Shown here: piece after piece, positions 59,901-64,000 of the stretch | Layout of the letters: the number at the start of each line of letters is the position of its first letter | Numbering within the stretch: position 1 is the stretch's first letter | NCBI GenBank assembly: GCA_903813345.2 | Contig: CAIIXF020000008.1 | Span: 21,934,822-21,998,821, forward strand | DNA: 64,000 nt | Direction: 5' to 3' | Source: Owenia fusiformis | Lineage: Eukaryota; Annelida; Polychaeta; Sabellida; Oweniidae | The notes under the pieces: model-generated | The model's input: the letters and a program-made list of their open reading frames with translations, nothing else | What the model was told of the DNA's origin: nothing | Database searches by the model: none | Program-made: the position numbers and the translations under genes

Positions 59901-61960
59901 ACCTCATGAACACTAGCAGAAGAAGATGAAACTTCATCAGGACTAGCAAGAGCGGGCGAAACCGCATTAAAATAGTGATCCTGCTCAGAAGGTGAATCAC
60001 CTCTGGCAATAGGCTTTTTCAATGAAGAATTTGCCTCAATAGATGAATGCTTGGCTCGAACAGAAGGCTGTTTCAATGAAGAATTTGCCTTTAAAATAGG
60101 ATAAGGATCATCTTTAACAAGTGGTGAGTGACATTCATCATCAAACAAGGAGCTTAAAAACCCACTATCAAAGTCATCTCCCACAGACGAATCCCCGCTA
60201 TTAGCTAACTTTTTAGCCATAGCCCTAGTAACAGCACAAGCAGGATATATATCAGAGTCCTCTTGGACAGAATCCTCAATAGAACAAGGCTGATCAGAAA
60301 CAATGGGGTCTAATGATACCTTACCCCCAGCTAAATCATTGCCTAAAAGCAATGCGACTCCTTCAACAGGAAGTTGTGGCCTAACACCAACAATAACTGG
60401 CCCTTTGACTAACTCCGATGTGATATGAATACGATGGAGGGGAACTTTAGTAAAACCTAATTCAATGCCTTGCATCAAAATATGGGTACCTGTGAATGAC
60501 TCCTCAGATAAAGGAAGGACACCTTCTAACAACAAGGTCTGAGATGCACCCGTGTCTCTTAGAATCTTAACTGGCTTTGAATTGGTATCATCACTTGACA
60601 GTGACACAGATCCTTCCGACATGAAAGGCTTATAATCCTCCATAATATCACTATGAGTAGATTTCTCAGTATGAGTATATGAATCCCAAACAATGGGCTT
60701 TCTTGAAATGGGAACTGTAGCACAACCATTTGAATGAGCAGAACCAGACATCTCTCTTCTATTCTTAATCCTATAGCATTCAGAAATAAGATGACCAGGC
60801 TTTTTACAATAATTACAGGTGACATTTGATTTTGGACCTGAAGAATTTGATTGATCAGATTTTGAGCTAAAACTCTGTGATGAATTAGACTGGTCTTTTG
60901 CTTTGTTTGATGTATTTGATGATGAGGACTGATTTGATTTTGAATCATATGAAGGTTTGTTACCTTGATAACCTCTAAAGTTAGGATTACCTTTGATAAA
61001 ACTACCCTTATGAGTAAGAGCATAATCATCAGACAGGGTGGCTGCTTGACTTAAAGTTTCTACCTTGTGTTCATCTAAGTAAGTTCTAATGTGATACTGA
61101 ACACAGTTTTTAAATTGTTCTATTAGCATAAGCTCTCTGAGCTTTTTAAACTCTTCAGATACATCTTTAGAGACAAGCCACCTGTCAAAAAGCTGCTCTT
61201 GCTCTCGAGCAAACTCAACATGGGTTTGGTCACTCTGTTTGTGGGCATTTCTAAATTTCTGTCTGTAAGCTTCTGGCACTAGTTCATAAGCTTTAAGAAT
61301 TGCATTTTTAATTAGGTCATAATCAGAGCATGCTTCTGCTGAGAGAGAGGCAAATATTTCACTTGCTTTACCAATGAATACACTCTGAAGCATAACTGGC
61401 CATGCTGATTTAGGCCAGTCTAGGCTCTGAGCGACTTTTTCAAAATGCGTGAAGTATTTATCAACATTTTTCTCCTGAAATTTAGGTACAAATTTGAGAA
61501 ATTTTGAAGCGTCAAACCTATTTTCAAAATGTTGATGCATAGTAGCATGTTCATCAGTTTTTGATTGAGCTTCTAATTCAAGTCGTTTTAATTCAACTTC
61601 TTTTTCTTTTTGAATTTCTTGTTCTCTCAATCTTATTTCTTTTTCATTTTGCATTTCTTTCTCTCTCAATTCTCTAGTTTCTCTTTCATTTTGTTGTTGT
61701 GTTCTAATTTCAAGCTCTCTCAATTCAAGTTCTTTGAGCCTAATAGGATCAACTTGCTCAACATGCTGGGCTGGCTGCTCAGGCAGAAGTGATTCTGCGA
61801 CCAAATATTGAAGTACAAAGTTTTTAATTGTATCCTTTTTGTATGAGCTTTTGACTGACAGGCCAACATGTTTTGCAATTGTCAGAAGTTCAGTTTTCTT
61901 TAAATCATCAAATTCCTCCAAAGAGGGCGCTTCTAAAAATGTCTCAACCTCAAAACTCAT
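56996..61960 (-). CDS. Gag-pol polyprotein of the Gmr1-like retrotransposon (1654 aa)
   Basis: One uninterrupted frame, so gag and pol are fused without a frameshift. Coiled coil of R/E/L/K at about residues 70-135. Capsid C-terminal domain of SCAN type at about 231-317 ('YRQKFRNAHKQ', 'LFDRWL', 'LREL-LIEQF'). Zinc knuckle C-x2-C-x4-H-x4-C at about 380-394. Protease DTGAS at about 468. A Ser-rich linker to about 720. Integrase HHCC zinc site at about 795-837; catalytic D about 866 ('LIDCVGP'), D about 925 ('SDQGSNF'), E about 960 ('GALERYHQ'); GPY/F module at about 1098. RT from about 1258 ('SPWSSPAFIVPK') with YIDD at about 1387. RNase H from about 1537 ('DASDVGMGAVLL', 'TIEKECLAL', 'FTDHNPL'). 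All catalytic residues are present, so the protein is probably functional. Confidence 0.97.
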   Translation of the reverse strand: MSFEVETFLEAPSLEEFDDLKKTELLTIAKHVGLSVKSSYKKDTIKNFVLQYLVAESLLPEQPAQHVEQVDPIRLKELELRELEIRTQQQNERETRELREKEMQNEKEIRLREQEIQKEKEVELKRLELEAQSKTDEHATMHQHFENRFDASKFLKFVPKFQEKNVDKYFTHFEKVAQSLDWPKSAWPVMLQSVFIGKASEIFASLSAEACSDYDLIKNAILKAYELVPEAYRQKFRNAHKQSDQTHVEFAREQEQLFDRWLVSKDVSEEFKKLRELMLIEQFKNCVQYHIRTYLDEHKVETLSQAATLSDDYALTHKGSFIKGNPNFRGYQGNKPSYDSKSNQSSSSNTSNKAKDQSNSSQSFSSKSDQSNSSGPKSNVTCNYCKKPGHLISECYRIKNRREMSGSAHSNGCATVPISRKPIVWDSYTHTEKSTHSDIMEDYKPFMSEGSVSLSSDDTNSKPVKILRDTGASQTLLLEGVLPLSEESFTGTHILMQGIELGFTKVPLHRIHITSELVKGPVIVGVRPQLPVEGVALLLGNDLAGGKVSLDPIVSDQPCSIEDSVQEDSDIYPACAVTRAMAKKLANSGDSSVGDDFDSGFLSSLFDDECHSPLVKDDPYPILKANSSLKQPSVRAKHSSIEANSSLKKPIARGDSPSEQDHYFNAVSPALASPDEVSSSSASVHEVSSPPCSEVLSSSSSEVSSSISDSDSLKNGPHSKHMLIYEQEHDPSLIDLQKRCLTIDEADKVPVCFYKKDGILMRKWRPPEASPEDDWAIVHQIVVPKSYHKEILSLAHDSPMAGHLGVTKTYHKILNHFYWPKLKQDVQEYCRSCHTCQMVGKPNQKIPTAPLHPIPAFGEPFSKVLIDCVGPLPKTKSGNQYLLTILCMATRFPEAIPLRNIKAKNIVKSLIKFFTLVGLPKDLQSDQGSNFMSGLFQQVMDTLGIKQCKSSAYHPESQGALERYHQTLKTMIRAFCFEYEKDWDEGIPLLLFATREAKQESLGFSPFELVFGHSVRGPLKLLKEKWLSETEKFNLLHYVTGFKERLSKACEIAKENLLNSQDKMKTWYDRKVKERSFQPGDKVLILLPLQTNPLQAKFYGPYVVDSKVNDLNYIVKTPDRRKETQLCHINMMKRYFEPDKEPGSVKPVVTLAPALVKETDLQDSDDITYTDLDYEDIKGLSRLKNSEVLSNLDHKLHHVTNDQKQQVTKLIHEFTDIFSDVPTKTSIAYHDVEVQDVTPIKQHAYRVNPSKSEDLRAEVNYMLENDIIEKSNSPWSSPAFIVPKSNGGRRLVVNYIKVNRVTKTDSYPIPRIDDCIDKIGTSKYVSKFDLLKGFLGVPLTERAKQVSAFVTPDGLYQFKVMPFGMKNAPATFQRMMNGLLADLENTGVYIDDVIVYSDTFDEHMCLLRKLFERISLANLTINLAKSEFCKATVEYLGHVVGQGQVKPVSAKVESITQLPAPTNKKELMRSLGMAGFYRKFCPNFSSIALPLTNLLGKNIKYVWSEQCHTAFDKIKAILSEEPVLVAPDFSKPFKIQVDASDVGMGAVLLQERDGIDHPVCYYSKKFDKHQKNYSTIEKECLALLLSLQHFEVYVSSPVHAVTVFTDHNPLTFLHRMKNKNRRLLRWSLLLSEYNLDIRHIKGKDNLIADTLSRV

Positions 61961-62042
61961 TTTCGATTAATTGCTGTCTTCACAATTTAAATATACAATT
62001 TTTGAATTTTGAAATATTTGAATTTTAGCTTGTTGTAGTTGT

Positions 62043-62060
62043 ATCCCGGACGAGCCCCCA
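62043..62060 (-). promoter_or_regulatory. Primer-binding site for tRNA-Pro
   Basis: TGGGGGCTCGTCCGGGAT on the minus strand, 5 bases past the 5' LTR. These 18 bases are those of the well-known tRNA-Pro primer site of gammaretroviruses, complementary to the 3' end of tRNA-Pro. It primes minus-strand DNA synthesis. Confidence 0.9.
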
Positions 62061-62065
62061 ATTTC

Positions 62066-62940
62066 TGTTACGTTCGAAAATAACAGAAGGTAAAAACAGC
62101 AATTAAAATATAACAATGTACAGTAATATATTTTTGAAAACTAAATGCGATGACAATAATATATAAAAGTCAATACTTATGATACGTAGATGTAGAGAAA
62201 TGATACGCCTGTCTCTTGATGTCGATAAATATCCTTGAGAATGTTCCAGATCACGAAGCGTTTCAATAATCGTTAATAATGCTCCAATGTTTGTAATAAT
62301 CCAATAATGTTTGTTGTAATCCTATAATGTTCGTATCCAATAATGTTTGATGATAATCCACAAATGTTTGATGATAATCCACAAATGTTTATGATAATCC
62401 ACGAATGTATATGATAATCCACGAATGTATATGATAATCCGTATATATTGTGTGTTGTAATATTTGTCCATATAAAGTCCTCAGGTTGTGTGTTTTAGTG
62501 TTATAAATGTTCCCACAGTAGGTGTCTGTAATATTCCGCTAAGAAGATGTCCTTTGATCAACTTTGAAATTCTGCTTTATTTAGTTCCTTTGAGATGTCC
62601 AGTTATGATTACTTAATTATCTGCTACTGAGTCCACTTTGCAGTTTTATTTATAGTGTGAAAGAATCATCTAGAAAGAATCTTCTGGAACTGAGACTACT
62701 TGTTGAGTTTTGATTGGACATCTCCAGTCACATGATTAAGTCTTAATGAATGGTTATATTTTCTAGAACTCTCTGGATGGTCAAGAGTTAACGAGTCATT
62801 CAGTTCAGTTCTGTTTACAAGATACAGTGTATAATGTCATTGTGACCTTGACCCAAGATCTCTAATAAAGATCAGTTACAGTATATACATATAGATAAAC
62901 TAAACTTAATGTGAATATAATAGAACATAATACTGTAACA
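62066..62940 (-). repeat. 5' LTR of the Gmr1-like element
   Basis: 875 bp, and by eye the same base for base as the LTR at 55832-56706. It should carry the promoter for the genomic RNA; the TATA candidate lies at about 62658-62642. Confidence 0.95.
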
Positions 62941-62944
62941 ATCG

Positions 62945-63504
62945 GGTACCTGTTTTAGACACAACATTGATTTAGCTTGACATTGATGTGCACATTGGCA
63001 CTTTTGAGCATGTTAATACAAGTTTTTACACTCTTAGCACGAGACGGGTTTTCGAAAAATCTGTTATCTGATTCACTCGATTATCGTATGGATATGTATT
63101 TCTGCTGACATTTCAACACCACATCACATAGAATTACGATGCAGAATGATAATAAAACACAAAACAACTACTAAATTCCACTTGTTATTTCACAGGAGGT
63201 AAAAATGCAAACTGCCTAGATTCTTTGTAAGGGTCGTCAGACATCGGATTGGCCGCCATATTTGAAATGAAAATATCACTAAATAGAGGTCTGCGCATGC
63301 CTCAACATTTCGACTGATCAGATCATATATCACCAACAGCTGACTTGAGAAGATTATAAATTGTTTGATTTTATCATTTCTCATCATTATGTGATTTTGA
63401 CTCTAACCATGAAATGCTGCATTTGACTCCAAGTATAAACTTCTTTTCTTCAGGAACTTCCATCTTTCCTAGTTAACTATTTTGTTTATCATTGTGATTT
63501 TTAT
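62945..63504. other. DNA right of the retrotransposon
   Basis: No supported gene. It continues the sequence interrupted at 55831, and the GC-balanced patch at about 63215-63300 resembles that left of the insertion ('ctgcgcatgcctc'). Confidence 0.4.
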
Positions 63505-63615
63505 GCCACCCACCAGAAGTAGTGACATATTGTTATAATCTCAAACTGTGGTGTTTGTCATGTGTAACAAATGGTAGGTAGTGACATTTGCATGTTAATG
63601 CCTTGTGTAATATTA
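63505..63615 (+). repeat. Hairpin-ended dispersed repeat, copy 3
   Basis: 'gccacccaccagaagtagtg' and 'acatattgttataatctc', then 'gtagtgacatttgcatgtta' and 'atgccttgtgtaat'. It shares block order with 4749-4985 and with the ends of 32695-34180, but the terminal hairpin has decayed. Confidence 0.5.
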
Positions 63616-64000
63616 ACATGTTAATGGTTAAACACTAAGACCATCCAGGGATGACTGGCCAATATATTTTGTAAAAAGGTCATCAGCAAGATAAATGTCA
63701 ATAATTAAGTTTATTTATGGAGATAGAGTTGAGAACAATAGTTCAAAATAATTGGGTTCTCCTTATCGCGCATTCTAGAGTTCAAAGTAACTTTCTAATT
63801 TCCTCATCTCCCAATTAGTATTGTTCTCTGAATTAATTATGTGATAACTTTTTTTTATCTTCCTTTTACATTTCCCTTGTTTGGGTATTACATTTAATTC
63901 ATGTCATTGTCATCTCCTTCAGATTAGGGAAGTAGAGAGAATGGGGGACCACAGGCTAGGGCATTGTCCAGACTCCAAAAGTACTATTCAAGATTCCTCA
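63616..64000. other. No recognised content
   Basis: AT-rich to the window end with no supported gene or repeat. Confidence 0.4.

Larger units (their letters stand above)
55832..62940 (-). mobile_element. Complete Gmr1-like LTR retrotransposon (Ty3/Gypsy RT, integrase before RT)
   Basis: The 7.1-kb element is flanked by 4-bp duplications ATCG (55828-55831, 62941-62944). It reads on the minus strand: 5' LTR 62940-62066, primer site 62060-62043, one gag-pol frame 61960-56996, polypurine tract 56717-56707, 3' LTR 56706-55832. LTR ends are TGTTAC...GTAACA. I find no difference between the two 875-bp LTRs, so insertion is very recent. Domain order is capsid, zinc knuckle, protease, integrase, RT, RNase H. 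The integrase-first order with Gypsy-type RT is the defining trait of Gmr1-like elements. No envelope frame is present. Confidence 0.95.

Noticed and set aside
59821-61029. Extra minus-strand frames inside the gag-pol region (62 and 156 codons)
   Set aside because: They are shifted-frame shadows of the Ser-rich and zinc-knuckle parts of the polyprotein.

Overview
This window reads as animal nuclear DNA. It is AT-rich and intron-rich, genes lie on both strands, introns are GT-AG, and one tRNA gene is nuclear-type. The families present (PPP1R36, EFCAB2/DRC8, ECH1, CCDC167, TMEM229B) are animal genes. A metazoan HtrL/YibB-like gene, (GGAC/GACA)n tracts ending in a 'gagctcaccatgtgagctaaaaa'-like tail, and many fold-back elements fit a lophotrochozoan, most likely a bivalve mollusc. 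The species call is inference; the genes were joined by hand from splice sites and reading phase.

Layout. 1-2.7 kb: repeats, including a TTAA-flanked fold-back element. 2955-3959 (+): a single-exon leucine-rich-repeat protein. 6.1-10.8 kb (-): a 12-exon PPP1R36 homologue (434 aa) with a tRNA-Val(UAC) gene inside its intron 2. 13.3-14.9 kb (-): a two-exon HtrL/YibB-family gene (319 aa). 15.6-18.1 kb (+): EFCAB2/DRC8 (five exons, 163 aa). 18.9-27.4 kb (-): ECH1, dienoyl-CoA isomerase (eight exons, 308 aa), with two tandem alternative last exons and a 162-bp satellite array in intron 6. 27.5-31.8 kb (+): CCDC167, probably sharing a bidirectional promoter with ECH1. 32.7-34.2 kb: a hairpin-ended repeat expanded by a minisatellite. 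36.5-37.0 kb (-): TMEM229B-like membrane protein. 38.9-52.5 kb (+): a candidate signal-peptide exon and a cysteine-containing exon of an unrecognised secreted or membrane protein, in otherwise non-coding DNA with several fold-back elements. 55.8-62.9 kb (-): a complete LTR retrotransposon with 875-bp LTRs in which I see no difference, and one intact 1654-codon gag-pol frame.

The most interesting items are: (1) the retrotransposon, whose RT is Ty3/Gypsy type but whose integrase precedes RT, as in Gmr1-like elements, with a SCAN-like capsid region and a tRNA-Pro primer site; (2) the duplicated ECH1 last exon, where both versions keep phase, length and a C-terminal SKL peroxisomal signal; (3) a set of unrelated fold-back elements, including a mariner derivative carrying two inverted copies of its transposase 3' end. 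PPP1R36 and EFCAB2 both belong to sperm or axoneme biology; the other genes share no obvious pathway. I found no CRISPR array, operon or clearly novel multi-gene system.
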